Shown: positions 1 through 8,750, counted from the first letter of the stretch. The stretch is DNA of 64,000 nucleotides from Pseudomonas sp. W4I3 (GCF_030816195.1 NZ_JAUSXS010000001.1:698501-762500), one strand, 5' to 3'. Notes: generated by a model from the sequence alone, not told the origin. Made by a program: numbers and translations.

Positions 1-848
1 GTGGCTGCGAGCATGGCTGCATCTACTGCTATGCGCGGCCCAGCCACGCTTATTGGGACATGTCGCCGGGGCTGGATTTCGAAACCAGGCTGATCGCCAA
101 GAGCAACGCCGCCGACGTGCTGGAGCAGCAGCTGTCCAAGCCGGGGTACGTGTGCGCGCCGATCAACCTGGGCTCCAACACCGACCCATACCAGCCCATC
201 GAGCGCGAATACCGGATCACCCGGCAAACCCTGGAAGTGCTGCTGCGCTATCGGCACCCGGTGACCATCATTACCAAGGGCTCCCTGATTCTGCGCGACC
301 TGGACCTGCTCGCCGAGCTGGCCAGGCAACGCCTCGTGGCAGTGATGATCAGCCTCACCAGCCTGGACGATGAACTCAAGCGCATCCTGGAGCCGCGCAC
401 GGCGGCGCCCAAGGCGCGGTTGCGGGCGATACGGGTGATGCGCGAAGCGGGGATCCCAGTGGGTGTGCTGTGCTCTCCGATGATTCCGATGATCAACGAC
501 AGCGAGTTGGAAAGCCTGCTCACCGAGGCTCATGCCGCAGGTGCGCGGAGTGCCGCGTACATGATGCTGCGCCTGCCGCTCGAGGTGGCGCCGCTGTTCG
601 AAGAGTGGCTGGCGGCGCATTACCCGCAACGCGCGGCGCATGTGATGAGCCTGGTGCGTCAGGTGCGCGGTGGCGCGGTGTACGACAGCCGTTTCGGCGT
701 ACGCATGCGCGGCGAAGGGCCTTTTGCCGATTTGCTGGCGCAACGGTTCAGCAAGGCGATCAAACGTCTGGGGCTCAATCGCCGTGAAGGCTTCGATCTG
801 GATTGCACGGCTTTTTGCCCACCGGGCAGGCAAATGGCATTGTTGTAG
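1..848 (+). CDS. Radical SAM protein, PA0069-like (5' end missing)
   Basis: The window opens inside this gene; the frame is open from base 3. The first residues read GCEHGCIYCYARP, which carries the CxxxCxxC cluster-binding motif of radical SAM enzymes (three Cys that ligate a 4Fe-4S cluster used to cleave S-adenosylmethionine). About 281 residues are visible and the stop is at 846-848. The sequence resembles the PA0069 family of radical SAM proteins related to spore photoproduct lyase-like/SplB proteins. The substrate is unknown to me. The start and any N-terminal part lie before base 1. Family call is firm, exact function is not. Confidence 0.85.
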   Translation, partial: GCEHGCIYCYARPSHAYWDMSPGLDFETRLIAKSNAADVLEQQLSKPGYVCAPINLGSNTDPYQPIEREYRITRQTLEVLLRYRHPVTIITKGSLILRDLDLLAELARQRLVAVMISLTSLDDELKRILEPRTAAPKARLRAIRVMREAGIPVGVLCSPMIPMINDSELESLLTEAHAAGARSAAYMMLRLPLEVAPLFEEWLAAHYPQRAAHVMSLVRQVRGGAVYDSRFGVRMRGEGPFADLLAQRFSKAIKRLGLNRREGFDLDCTAFCPPGRQMALL

Positions 849-1077
849 ACTACAGAGGTTAAATGGGAGATCCCTGTAGGAATAGTCGCGTTTTGATATT
901 ACTGAAACCCGCGATCTAGAGCGGTTGATTCAGTTTGAGTTAAGTTTCGGTGGGTACCTTGTTCAACGAGTGACTGATGAGTCGGCGCCCTGGCCGGTGG
1001 AGCTTTTCCAACTATTCCACTACCCAGGCGTCGAACTGACCTGAACACTTCCCCTGCATTGATCAAGAGGATGAATC

Positions 1078-1809
1078 ATGAGTGACAAGGATAAACAGCC
1101 GTTGGCTGCGTCGGCTTCAGCCCCTCAGGTGGCGGAAACCGCCGATGCAGCGCTGCAGCACATCGTAGACGGCTTTTTGCATTTCCATCACGACGTCTTC
1201 CCCCAGCAGGAAGAGCTTTTCAAGCGACTGGCCACGGCTCAGAGTCCGCGCGCGATGTTCATCACCTGCGCCGACTCGCGCATCGTGCCTGAACTGATCA
1301 CCCAAAGCTCGCCTGGGGATCTGTTCGTGACTCGTAACGTGGGTAACGTGGTGCCGCCCTATGGCCAGATGAACGGCGGTGTGTCCACGGCCATCGAGTA
1401 CGCGGTCCTGGCGCTGGGCGTGCAGCACATCATCGTGTGCGGGCATTCCGACTGCGGCGCCATGCGTGCGGTCCTCAATCCCGACAGCCTCGAGAAGATG
1501 CCGACGGTCAAGGCCTGGTTGCGGCATGCCGAGGTGGCCAAGACCATGGTCCACGACAACTGCGACTGCGCCAGTGAAGGCGAGAGCATGAAGGTGTTGA
1601 CCGAAGAAAACGTCATCGCCCAGTTGCAGCACTTGCGCACCCACCCTTCCGTGGCATCGCGCATGGCCAACGGCCAATTGTTTATCCACGGTTGGATCTA
1701 CAACATCGAAACCAGCGAGATCCGAGCCTACGACGCAGACCAGTCGGCGTTCCGACCGTTGGGCGGCGAAGGTCCGATTCCATCCGCGACGCCTAAAGCG
1801 CGCTTCTAA
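1078..1809 (+). CDS. Beta-class carbonic anhydrase
   Basis: Interconverts CO2 and bicarbonate, a cytoplasmic zinc enzyme. The 243-residue protein has the beta-class ligands: Cys64 and the Asp66/Arg68 dyad in the CADSR motif, then His123 and Cys126 in GHSDCGA. The start is supported by AAGAGGA just upstream of ATG. It lies 86 bases before a SulP anion transporter on the same strand, the same pairing as PA0102-PA0103 in P. aeruginosa, which suggests that the two work on bicarbonate supply. The 229 bases upstream hold no gene; I did not identify a clear promoter there. Confidence 0.95.
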   Translation: MSDKDKQPLAASASAPQVAETADAALQHIVDGFLHFHHDVFPQQEELFKRLATAQSPRAMFITCADSRIVPELITQSSPGDLFVTRNVGNVVPPYGQMNGGVSTAIEYAVLALGVQHIIVCGHSDCGAMRAVLNPDSLEKMPTVKAWLRHAEVAKTMVHDNCDCASEGESMKVLTEENVIAQLQHLRTHPSVASRMANGQLFIHGWIYNIETSEIRAYDADQSAFRPLGGEGPIPSATPKARF

Positions 1810-1895
1810 ACACACTTCCCTGCCGGGTAAAGCGGTGGCTGCCATGGACGCAGCCAGGCTTTACCGCGCCCGGCGAATGCCTCGGGAGAGTCATC

Positions 1896-3440
1896 ATGCG
1901 TGCTGCTCAATTGAAAGCTGTTTTACCTCGGGAGCTGCTCGCCTCCGTGGTGGTGTTTCTGGTCGCCCTGCCCTTGTGCATGGGCATCGCGATTGCGTCC
2001 GGCATGCCGCCGGCCAAGGGCTTGATCACCGGGATCATCGGGGGGCTGGTGGTGGGCTGGCTGGCGGGTTCTCCGCTGCAAGTCAGTGGCCCTGCCGCGG
2101 GGTTGGCGGTGTTGGTGTTCGAGCTGGTGCGCCAGCACGGCATGCTGATGCTGGGGCCTATCCTGCTGCTGGCGGGGTTCCTGCAATTGGCGGCCGGGCG
2201 CCTGCGCCTGGGCTGCTGGTTCCGAGTGACGGCGCCAGCGGTGGTGTACGGCATGCTGGCGGGTATCGGCGTATTGATTGTGCTGTCGCAGATCCATGTG
2301 ATGCTCGACGGTGTGCCCAAACCTTCGGGGCTGGACAACCTGGCGGGCTTCCCGGCGGCATTGATCGAAGCGATTCCCACCCTTGGCGGCGGGCTTGGCT
2401 GGCAGGCGGGATTGCTCGGTTTATCGACGATGCTGGTGATGTACCTGTGGGATAAATTGCGCCCGCAAAAATTGCGCTTCGTGCCAGGGGCTCTGCTGGG
2501 CGTAGGCCTGGCGACAGTGACCAGCCTGGTGCTGGCGTTGCAGGTCAAACGTGTGGAAGTGCCGGAAAACCTGTCCGATGCCATCGATTGGCTGCGCCCC
2601 AGCGACCTGCTCAACCTGGCTGACCCGCAGCTGCTGATCGCCGCATTCGCCGTCGCGTTCATCGCCAGCGCTGAAACGCTGCTTTCCGCTGCAGCGGTTG
2701 ACCGCATGCACAGCGGGCAGCGTTCGGATTTCGATAAGGAACTGTCCGCTCAAGGCGTGGGCAACATGCTCTGCGGGTTGGTGGGTGCGTTGCCGATGAC
2801 CGGCGTGATTGTGCGCAGCTCGGCCAACGTCCAGGCAGGCGCCACCACGCGCTTGTCAGCGATGTTCCATGGCGTGTGGCTGCTGGGCTTCGTGCTGCTG
2901 CTGTCGAGCGTGCTGCAGAGCATTCCGGTGGCGAGCCTGGCGGGTGTGCTGGTGTATACCGGGATCAAGCTGGTGGACGTGAAGGCGTTCAAGGCACTGG
3001 GGCGTTATGGCCGGATGCCGATGTTCACTTACGCAGCCACCGCGTTGGCGATCATCTTCACCGACCTGCTGACCGGTGTGCTGGTGGGCTTCGGGCTGAC
3101 ATTGGTGAAGCTGGCGTTCAAGGCATCGCGGCTGAAAGTCAGCCTGATCGATCTGCCTCAGGACGGTGAGATGGAGTTGCGACTGATCGGTGCGGCGACA
3201 TTCCTGAAAGTGCCGGCGTTGACCCAGGTGCTGTCGACGGTGCCGATGGGAACCACCGTGCATGTGCCGCTCAATAACCTGAGTTATATCGACCACTCCT
3301 GCCTGGAACTGCTGGAGGAATGGGGAAGGGCCAATGCGGCCAAGGGCTCGAAACTGGTGATCGAGGCGCGTGGGTTGAAGCGCCGGTTGGAAGGTCGGAT
3401 AAGGACCACCACGGGGATAGGCTCCGCACCCTCCACCTGA
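1896..3440 (+). CDS. SulP family inorganic anion transporter
   Basis: Inner-membrane transporter of 514 residues with a SulP core of many hydrophobic segments (about residues 10-410) and a C-terminal STAS domain (about 430-500, including the segment NNLSYIDHSCLELLEEW). SulP members carry sulfate, bicarbonate or other anions; the adjacent carbonic anhydrase makes bicarbonate the more likely substrate, but this is inference. GGGAGAG precedes the ATG. Homologous to PA0103. The stop is only about 15 bases before a REP doublet which has been split by an insertion sequence. Confidence 0.9.
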   Translation: MRAAQLKAVLPRELLASVVVFLVALPLCMGIAIASGMPPAKGLITGIIGGLVVGWLAGSPLQVSGPAAGLAVLVFELVRQHGMLMLGPILLLAGFLQLAAGRLRLGCWFRVTAPAVVYGMLAGIGVLIVLSQIHVMLDGVPKPSGLDNLAGFPAALIEAIPTLGGGLGWQAGLLGLSTMLVMYLWDKLRPQKLRFVPGALLGVGLATVTSLVLALQVKRVEVPENLSDAIDWLRPSDLLNLADPQLLIAAFAVAFIASAETLLSAAAVDRMHSGQRSDFDKELSAQGVGNMLCGLVGALPMTGVIVRSSANVQAGATTRLSAMFHGVWLLGFVLLLSSVLQSIPVASLAGVLVYTGIKLVDVKAFKALGRYGRMPMFTYAATALAIIFTDLLTGVLVGFGLTLVKLAFKASRLKVSLIDLPQDGEMELRLIGAATFLKVPALTQVLSTVPMGTTVHVPLNNLSYIDHSCLELLEEWGRANAAKGSKLVIEARGLKRRLEGRIRTTTGIGSAPST

Positions 3441-3482
3441 CCAAACCGGATCAAAATGTGGGAGGGGGCTTGCCCTGGTACA

Positions 3483-3527
3483 AACCGGGGACATCGTTTA
3501 CATTTCTAACCGGGGACATGGTTTACA
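3483..3527 (+). repeat. Left end of IS: two tandem 20-bp terminal sites
   Basis: Copies at 3483-3502 and 3508-3527 differ by a single base (ATCG versus ATGG) and are spaced by TTTCT, so the period is 25 bases. They are the inverted counterparts of the right-end pair and are presumably transposase binding sites. Confidence 0.85.
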
Positions 3528-3559
3528 GGTTAATACGCATGATCAGGAGATAACTGATC

Positions 3560-4708
3560 ATGCCCTGGAACCAAGAGTCTCCGATGAATCAACGAATCAG
3601 ACTGGTCGCCGATTGGCTTTCTGGCAACTACACCAAAAGCCAGTTGGCGCGTCGCTTTGACGTTAGTCGGCCTACCGTCGACAAATGGATTTCCCGGCAC
3701 AACGGTGATTTAAAATCCTTATCCGAACTGTCCCGGCGACCTCACAACAGCCCCAATAAAACCGACGACGAGATCTTGGCCCGCGTCATGGCGATGAAGC
3801 AGGCTCACGATAAATGGGGGCCGAAAAAGCTTCTCGAGCTATTACGGCTTGAAGATCCCTCAGTCGCCTGGCCCTCTCCGAGTACAGCAGGCCAATGGCT
3901 TGATCGGCTCGGGCTCGTCAACAAGCGACGCTTCAAGCGTCGGCACACTATTTCCCACGCAGAAATGCGAGAGGCCAACGAACCTAACAAGACGTGGTGC
4001 GCCGACTACAAAGGGCAATTCAAGATGCTTAACGCGCAGATGTGCTTCCCCTTGACCGTCACAGACCACGCGTCCCGGCTGATTCTGGCATGCAGGGCCC
4101 ACCCCAAGATCAAGACCCAGCCGGTAAAACAAGCATTTGAGAGGCTTTTTCTGGAGTACGGCATGCCAGAAGTTATCCGTTCGGACAACGGGGTTCCGTT
4201 CGCCTCTCCTGGACTGGCACGGATGTCCACACTGGCAGTTTGGTGGATTCGCCTCGGCATCTATCCGGAGCGCACCATGCCCGGAAGACCCGCGCAGAAT
4301 GGTCGCCATGAGCGAATGCACCGCAGCTTGAAGCTTGAGCTGCCCTTAGGGAAAAACTTGGTCGAGCAGCAGCTTTTGCTGGAGCACTTCAGGCATGAGT
4401 TCAATTACGTACGCCCTCATGAAGCACTCGGTATGAAACGTCCGGGAGATTTGTATGTACCGTCTACCCGACCTTACCCAGGATGCTTGCCCGATGTGGA
4501 GTATCCCGCGGAAATGAAGGTTCGCAGCGTCAGACAGGACGGATCGATCAAATGGAACGGCAAGTTGGTATTTATTAGCGAGGCGCTATCTGGGGAACGG
4601 ATAGGGCTCAAAGAAGCTGACGAGGATGTTTGGGATTTGTACTTGTGTGATTATCCCTTGGGGAGGCTTGGACGAGGTATGACCCGTGTCCAGGCCTCAA
4701 AAGTGTAA
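3560..4708 (+). CDS. IS481-family transposase (DDE)
   Basis: 382 residues. An N-terminal helix-turn-helix (about 15-50, with KSQLARRFDVSRPTVDKW) is followed by an rve integrase core. The catalytic DDE residues are visible as Asp in WCADYKGQF, Asp in IRSDNGVPF and Glu in NGRHERMHRSL. The length is near full for the family and no frameshift is seen, so the element may be active. AGGAG lies 11 bases before the ATG at 3560; an in-frame ATG at 3584 is an alternative. The TAA stop lies inside the inner right-end repeat. Confidence 0.93.
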   Translation: MPWNQESPMNQRIRLVADWLSGNYTKSQLARRFDVSRPTVDKWISRHNGDLKSLSELSRRPHNSPNKTDDEILARVMAMKQAHDKWGPKKLLELLRLEDPSVAWPSPSTAGQWLDRLGLVNKRRFKRRHTISHAEMREANEPNKTWCADYKGQFKMLNAQMCFPLTVTDHASRLILACRAHPKIKTQPVKQAFERLFLEYGMPEVIRSDNGVPFASPGLARMSTLAVWWIRLGIYPERTMPGRPAQNGRHERMHRSLKLELPLGKNLVEQQLLLEHFRHEFNYVRPHEALGMKRPGDLYVPSTRPYPGCLPDVEYPAEMKVRSVRQDGSIKWNGKLVFISEALSGERIGLKEADEDVWDLYLCDYPLGRLGRGMTRVQASKV

Positions 4709-4748
4709 ACGATGTCCCCGGTTTCAGATGTAAACGATGTCTACGGTT
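4704..4748 (+). repeat. Right end of IS: two tandem 20-bp terminal sites
   Basis: Copies at 4704-4723 and 4729-4748 are spaced by TCAGA, again a 25-base period. The outer copy differs at two positions (CTACGG for CCCCGG). The transposase stop codon (4706-4708) falls in the inner copy. Confidence 0.85.
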
Positions 4749-4849
4749 CTACACCTCGATAGCGGTGGATCAGTCGAAATCTCTTTGGCTGATACACCGT
4801 AATCGGGAGCAAGCCCCCTCCCACATTTGTTTTGTGTCTGATTTAGGAT

Positions 4850-5498
4850 TTACGTCGGCTGATCCAGTGCCAGCTCAACGCCAAGCTGGCGCGACAGGCA
4901 CGGCCAGCGCTTCCACGCGGCTTCCGTGTGCGGGCTCTTCAACTGTTCGCGGTAGGTTTCGACCGACTCCAGCGCAAAAGCTCTCTTCGTTAAGCATCTC
5001 ATCCACCGCCAGGTGCACCGCTTCATCCAGTTGATTGGCAAAGTTCTCGCCGATCAATTGGTGGGCAATCAGGTTGGCAACGGTGGTATCCGCCGGAATC
5101 AGCGGCTGGCCGAAATGCTTGATGTACAGGTCGTTGACTTCCTCCACCAAACGATGGGCCAGGTAGGCCTCGTCCAGCAGGCCATCCAGGCCTTCATGGC
5201 CCGCCAGAATCGCCGGCGGCTGCAGGAAGAAATGTTCGGCAATCTTCAGCACAGGCTTGATCTGGCTTTCGATCCCGGCTTCGCGAGCTACGTCGTTAGC
5301 GGCTTCGAGCAAATCGGGGACGAGGTCGATGTACGCGGTGACAAAGCGGGTCATGACAATGTTGCGATCACCCTCGGCCAGGGAAATGGCCGAATGCAGG
5401 TGCGGCAATTGTTTTTCCAGTTGCTGGGCCAGTTGGCCCGTCGTGGCTTCGTGTTGATGGGCACGGGAAATCTGCTCGCGCAATGCGGCGGTGTTCAT
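4850..5498 (-). pseudogene. Conserved hypothetical protein (PA0104-like), frameshifted near its C-terminus
   Basis: The reading frame starts at ATG 5498 (MNTAALREQISRAHQ...) and gives convincing, acidic, mostly helical sequence up to VDEMLNEE near 4983. It then turns to unrelated sequence (SFCAGVGR...) and stops at 4875. Shifting one base at about 4982 restores AFALESVETYREQLKSP... in the next frame, which runs to a TAA at 4850. The two parts together give about 215 residues, which fits a PA0104-like protein. Function unknown. It could be a real inactivating or C-terminus-changing indel or a sequencing error. It is transcribed towards the IS and away from the cox operon. Confidence 0.75.
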
Positions 5499-5867
5499 GA
5501 AGGCTCCAGTCATGCAGGCGTAGGAAAAGGGAGACGATAAGGTAGCTCGTTTATACGAGCGCCTAAGACGCATTTGTCATAATTATTTCATGGTTATACG
5601 GAGACGTTATATCGGATTGCCATCGTTCGTCGGATAAACGATTCCGCAACCGATTTTATTGGGCCCATCCGTCTGTTTTCACTCATTTGCCCCTACACAT
5701 TGCGGGGTCGCTACGGCTGTCTATACTCGGATTTGTACGCAATTAGCTGATGACGCCCAACTGCATGAAGCAGGCAAGGCTTGGCGGTTGTAAGCAGTAT
5801 GGAAGCCGCTCCCTTCGCCGCAGGTGCAAACCGGCGGGATAACAAGAAACATAAAGGGGAACCCGCA
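5499..5867 (+). promoter_or_regulatory. Intergenic control region of the cox operon, with an RpoS-like -10 at 5721-5727
   Basis: No gene is seen. The sequence CTATACT at 5721-5727 matches the RpoS -10 consensus exactly; a start near 5734 would leave a leader of about 130 bases before coxB. In P. aeruginosa this oxidase is known to be RpoS-dependent and starvation-induced, so the match is meaningful. An inverted repeat ATCGTT/AACGAT (5622-5627 and 5637-5642, 9-base spacer) lies about 90 bases upstream of the -10 and could be an operator; that is speculation. Confidence 0.55.
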
Positions 5868-6995
5868 ATGACGCGACATCCACACGTTTGGATGGGCTTA
5901 CTGTTGTGGTCAGTATTCGGCCAGGCCCACGCCGCCTGGACAACGAATATGGCGCCAGGGGCCACTGAAGTCAGCCACGCCGTGTTTGACCTGCACATGA
6001 CCATTTTCTGGATCTGTGTGGTGATCGGCATCGTCGTGTTTGGCGCGATGTTCTGGTCGATGATCCTGCACCGCCGATCCACCGGCCAGGTGGCGGCCAA
6101 GTTCCATGAAAGCACCACGGTGGAAATTCTCTGGACCGTCGTGCCGCTGCTGATCCTGGTGGCCATGGCCATTCCAGCCACCAAGACGCTGATCAACATC
6201 TACGACAGCAGTGAGTCGGATATCGATATCCAGGTCACCGGCTATCAGTGGAAATGGCACTACAAATACCTGGGTCAGGACGTCGAGTTCTTCAGCAACC
6301 TGGCCACACCCGCCGAGCAAATCCATAACCAGGCCACCAAGGGCGAGCACTATCTGCTGGAGGTCGACCAGCCGCTGGTGCTGCCGGTGGGCGCAAAGGT
6401 GCGCTTTTTGGTGACCGCCGCTGACGTGATCCACTCCTGGTGGGTGCCGGCCTTTGCGGTCAAGCGCGACGCCATTCCCGGGTTCGTCAACGAGGCCTGG
6501 ACCCGTATCGAGAAGCCCGGCATCTATCGCGGACAGTGCGCTGAGCTGTGCGGCAAGGACCACGGGTTCATGCCCATTGTGGTCGAGGTCAAGTCCAAGG
6601 CCGACTACGACACCTGGCTCGGCGAGCGCAAGCAAGAGGCGGCCAAGCTCAAGGAGCTGACCTCCAAGGAGTGGACGCTGGACGAGCTGGTGGCCCGCGG
6701 CGATAAGGTCTACCACACCACCTGCGTGGCCTGTCACCAGGCTGAAGGCCAGGGCCTGCCGCCGATGTTCCCGGCGCTCAAGGGCTCGAAGATCGCCACC
6801 GGGCCTGCCGCTGATCACCTGAACCTGGTGTATCACGGCAAGCCAGGTACCGCGATGGCCGCGTTCGGCAAACAACTCTCGGAAGTCGATATTGCCGCTG
6901 TCGTGACCTACGAACGCAATGCCTGGGGAAACAACAAAGGCGACATGGTCACGCCAAAAGACGTGCTGGCCATCAAACAGGCAGAAAGCAAATGA
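5868..6995 (+). CDS. coxB: Cytochrome c oxidase subunit II with fused cytochrome c domain
   Basis: Accepts electrons from cytochrome c and passes them through CuA to subunit I. The 375-residue protein starts at ATG 5868 (AAAGGGGA upstream), with a signal peptide ending at about AHA (residue 22), two membrane segments (about 40-62 and 85-107), then the periplasmic CuA domain with GQCAELCGKDHGFM. A C-terminal cytochrome c domain with a CVACH heme motif follows, so this is a caa3-type subunit. It is the first gene of the cox operon. A longer reading from 5781 is possible but lacks a ribosome site and would put residues before the signal peptide. Confidence 0.96.
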   Translation: MTRHPHVWMGLLLWSVFGQAHAAWTTNMAPGATEVSHAVFDLHMTIFWICVVIGIVVFGAMFWSMILHRRSTGQVAAKFHESTTVEILWTVVPLLILVAMAIPATKTLINIYDSSESDIDIQVTGYQWKWHYKYLGQDVEFFSNLATPAEQIHNQATKGEHYLLEVDQPLVLPVGAKVRFLVTAADVIHSWWVPAFAVKRDAIPGFVNEAWTRIEKPGIYRGQCAELCGKDHGFMPIVVEVKSKADYDTWLGERKQEAAKLKELTSKEWTLDELVARGDKVYHTTCVACHQAEGQGLPPMFPALKGSKIATGPAADHLNLVYHGKPGTAMAAFGKQLSEVDIAAVVTYERNAWGNNKGDMVTPKDVLAIKQAESK

Positions 6996-7053
6996 TAGCC
7001 ACCCTTGCCTGCGTCCAGACCCGCCCCGCCCACTCGTTTGCAGGAGAACGGTC

Positions 7054-8640
7054 ATGAGCACTGTGATCGATGACCATGGCCACGCCGACCACGCCCACGG
7101 CCCCGCCAAAGGGTTGATGCGCTGGGTGCTGACCACCAACCATAAAGACATCGGCACGATGTACCTGTGGTTTGCCTTCACCATGTTTTTGCTGGGCGGT
7201 TCGTTCGCCATGGTGATTCGCGCCGAACTGTTCCAGCCCGGCCTGCAGATTGTGCAGCCGGCGTTCTTCAACCAGATGACCACCATGCATGGCCTGATCA
7301 TGGTGTTCGGTGCGGTGATGCCGGCCTTTGTCGGCCTGGCCAACTGGATGATCCCGCTGATGATCGGCGCGCCGGACATGGCCCTGCCGCGCATGAACAA
7401 CTTCAGCTTCTGGCTGCTGCCGGCGGCGTTCCTGCTGCTGGTCTCGACCCTGTTCACGCCGGGTGGCGGGCCGAATTTCGGCTGGACGTTCTATGCCCCT
7501 CTCTCCACCACCTATGCGCCGGAAAGCGTGACCTTCTTCATCTTTGCCATCCACCTGATGGGCATCAGCTCGATCATGGGCGCGATCAACGTGGTCGCGA
7601 CCATCCTCAACTTGCGCGCACCGGGCATGACCCTGATGAAGATGCCGCTGTTCGTGTGGACCTGGCTGATCACCGCGTTCCTGCTGATTGCGGTGATGCC
7701 GGTGCTGGCCGGTTGCGTGACCATGATGCTGATGGATATCCACTTCGGCACCAGCTTTTTCAGCGCGTCGGGCGGTGGTGATCCGGTGCTGTTCCAGCAC
7801 GTGTTCTGGTTCTTTGGCCACCCTGAGGTGTACATCATGATCCTGCCGGCATTCGGCGCCGTCAGCTCGATCATCCCGACCTTTTCGCGCAAACCGTTGT
7901 TCGGCTACACCTCGATGGTCTACGCCACGGCCAGCATCGCGTTCCTGTCGTTCATCGTGTGGGCGCACCATATGTTCGTGGTCGGCATTCCGCTGGTGGG
8001 CGAACTGTTCTTCATGTACGCCACCCTGCTGATTGCGGTGCCTACCGGGGTCAAGGTGTTCAACTGGGTCAGTACCATGTGGCAAGGCTCGCTGACCTTT
8101 GAGACGCCGATGTTGTTTGCGGTGGCCTTCGTGATTCTGTTCACCATCGGCGGTTTCTCGGGGCTGATGCTGGCCATCGCGCCGGCGGACTTTCAGTACC
8201 ACGACACCTATTTCGTGGTGGCGCATTTCCATTACGTACTGGTGCCCGGCGCGATCTTCGGCATCTTCGCCTCCGCCTACTATTGGCTGCCGAAATGGAC
8301 CGGTCACATGTATGACGAAACCCTGGGCAAGCTGCACTTTTGGCTGTCCTTCGTGGGCATGAACATGGCGTTCTTCCCGATGCACTTCGTGGGCCTGGCC
8401 GGCATGCCGCGTCGGGTGCCGGACTACAACCTGCAGTTCGCCGACTTCAACATGGTCTCGTCCATTGGTGCGTTCATGTTCGGCGCCACCCAGATCTTCT
8501 TCCTGTTTATCGTGATCAAGTGCATCCGCGGCGGCCCGCCCGCACCGGCCAAGCCGTGGGATGGCGCCGAAGGCCTGGAGTGGAGCGTGCCCTCGCCCGC
8601 GCCTTACCACACCTTCACCACGCCGCCGGAGGTGAAATGA
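7054..8640 (+). CDS. coxA: Cytochrome c oxidase subunit I
   Basis: Catalytic subunit that reduces O2 to water at the heme a3-CuB centre and pumps protons. 528 residues, about twelve hydrophobic segments. HPEVY (in FWFFGHPEVYIMILP) contains the CuB His cross-linked to Tyr, and the later HDTYFVVAHFHYVL segment holds the heme a and a3 histidines. CAGGAG precedes ATG 7054. The frame is open further upstream from 6919, but that stretch overlaps coxB and is not family sequence. A REP doublet separates it from ctaG. Confidence 0.96.
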   Translation: MSTVIDDHGHADHAHGPAKGLMRWVLTTNHKDIGTMYLWFAFTMFLLGGSFAMVIRAELFQPGLQIVQPAFFNQMTTMHGLIMVFGAVMPAFVGLANWMIPLMIGAPDMALPRMNNFSFWLLPAAFLLLVSTLFTPGGGPNFGWTFYAPLSTTYAPESVTFFIFAIHLMGISSIMGAINVVATILNLRAPGMTLMKMPLFVWTWLITAFLLIAVMPVLAGCVTMMLMDIHFGTSFFSASGGGDPVLFQHVFWFFGHPEVYIMILPAFGAVSSIIPTFSRKPLFGYTSMVYATASIAFLSFIVWAHHMFVVGIPLVGELFFMYATLLIAVPTGVKVFNWVSTMWQGSLTFETPMLFAVAFVILFTIGGFSGLMLAIAPADFQYHDTYFVVAHFHYVLVPGAIFGIFASAYYWLPKWTGHMYDETLGKLHFWLSFVGMNMAFFPMHFVGLAGMPRRVPDYNLQFADFNMVSSIGAFMFGATQIFFLFIVIKCIRGGPPAPAKPWDGAEGLEWSVPSPAPYHTFTTPPEVK

Positions 8641-8660
8641 ATAAGTTATCCGCGATCCCC

Positions 8661-8750
8661 TGTGGGAGGGGGCTTGCCCCCGATAGCGGTGTGTCAGTCG
8701 ACATCGTTAACGGCAGGGAGACCGCTATCGGGAGCAAGCCCCCTCCCACA
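8661..8750. repeat. REP doublet (90 bp) inside the cox operon
   Basis: Inverted pair: TGTGGGAGGGGGCTTGCC at the left, AGCCCCCTCCCACA at the right, with GATAGCGG/CCGCTATC also paired inside. It lies between coxA and ctaG, two genes that otherwise look co-transcribed, so it can fold in the mRNA and may lower expression or protect the upstream message. That role is inference. Confidence 0.85.

Larger units (their letters stand above)
3477..4753 (+). mobile_element. IS481-type insertion sequence, about 1.28 kb
   Basis: Contains one transposase gene (3560-4708). Both ends carry two tandem copies of the same 20-mer, in inverted orientation at the two ends: AACCGGGGACATCGTTTACA at 3483-3502 with a variant at 3508-3527, and TGTAAACGATGTCCCCGGTT at 4704-4723 with a variant at 4729-4748. 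Outer tips read GGTACAAACC (left) and TGTAGAACC (right, read inward). The exact tips and the CCT duplication are inferred from reconstructing the split REP doublet. The element looks complete. Confidence 0.85.
3457..4825. repeat. REP doublet (about 89 bp) interrupted by an insertion sequence
   Basis: Left piece 3457-3476 begins TGTGGGAGGGGGCTTGCC; right piece 4757-4825 begins CGATAGCGGTG and ends with the inverted copy AGCCCCCTCCCACA. Joining the pieces gives an 89-bp inverted pair, nearly the length of the intact 90-bp elements at 8661 and 14440. The IS lies between. The CCT at 3474-3476 and again at 4754-4756 fits a 3-bp target duplication. Confidence 0.85.

Noticed and set aside
6973..8610. 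Long reading frame on the minus strand opposite coxA (545 codons)
   Set aside because: Composition is His/Arg/Gln-rich and reads as the complement of a high-GC coding gene; coxA on the plus strand is certain.
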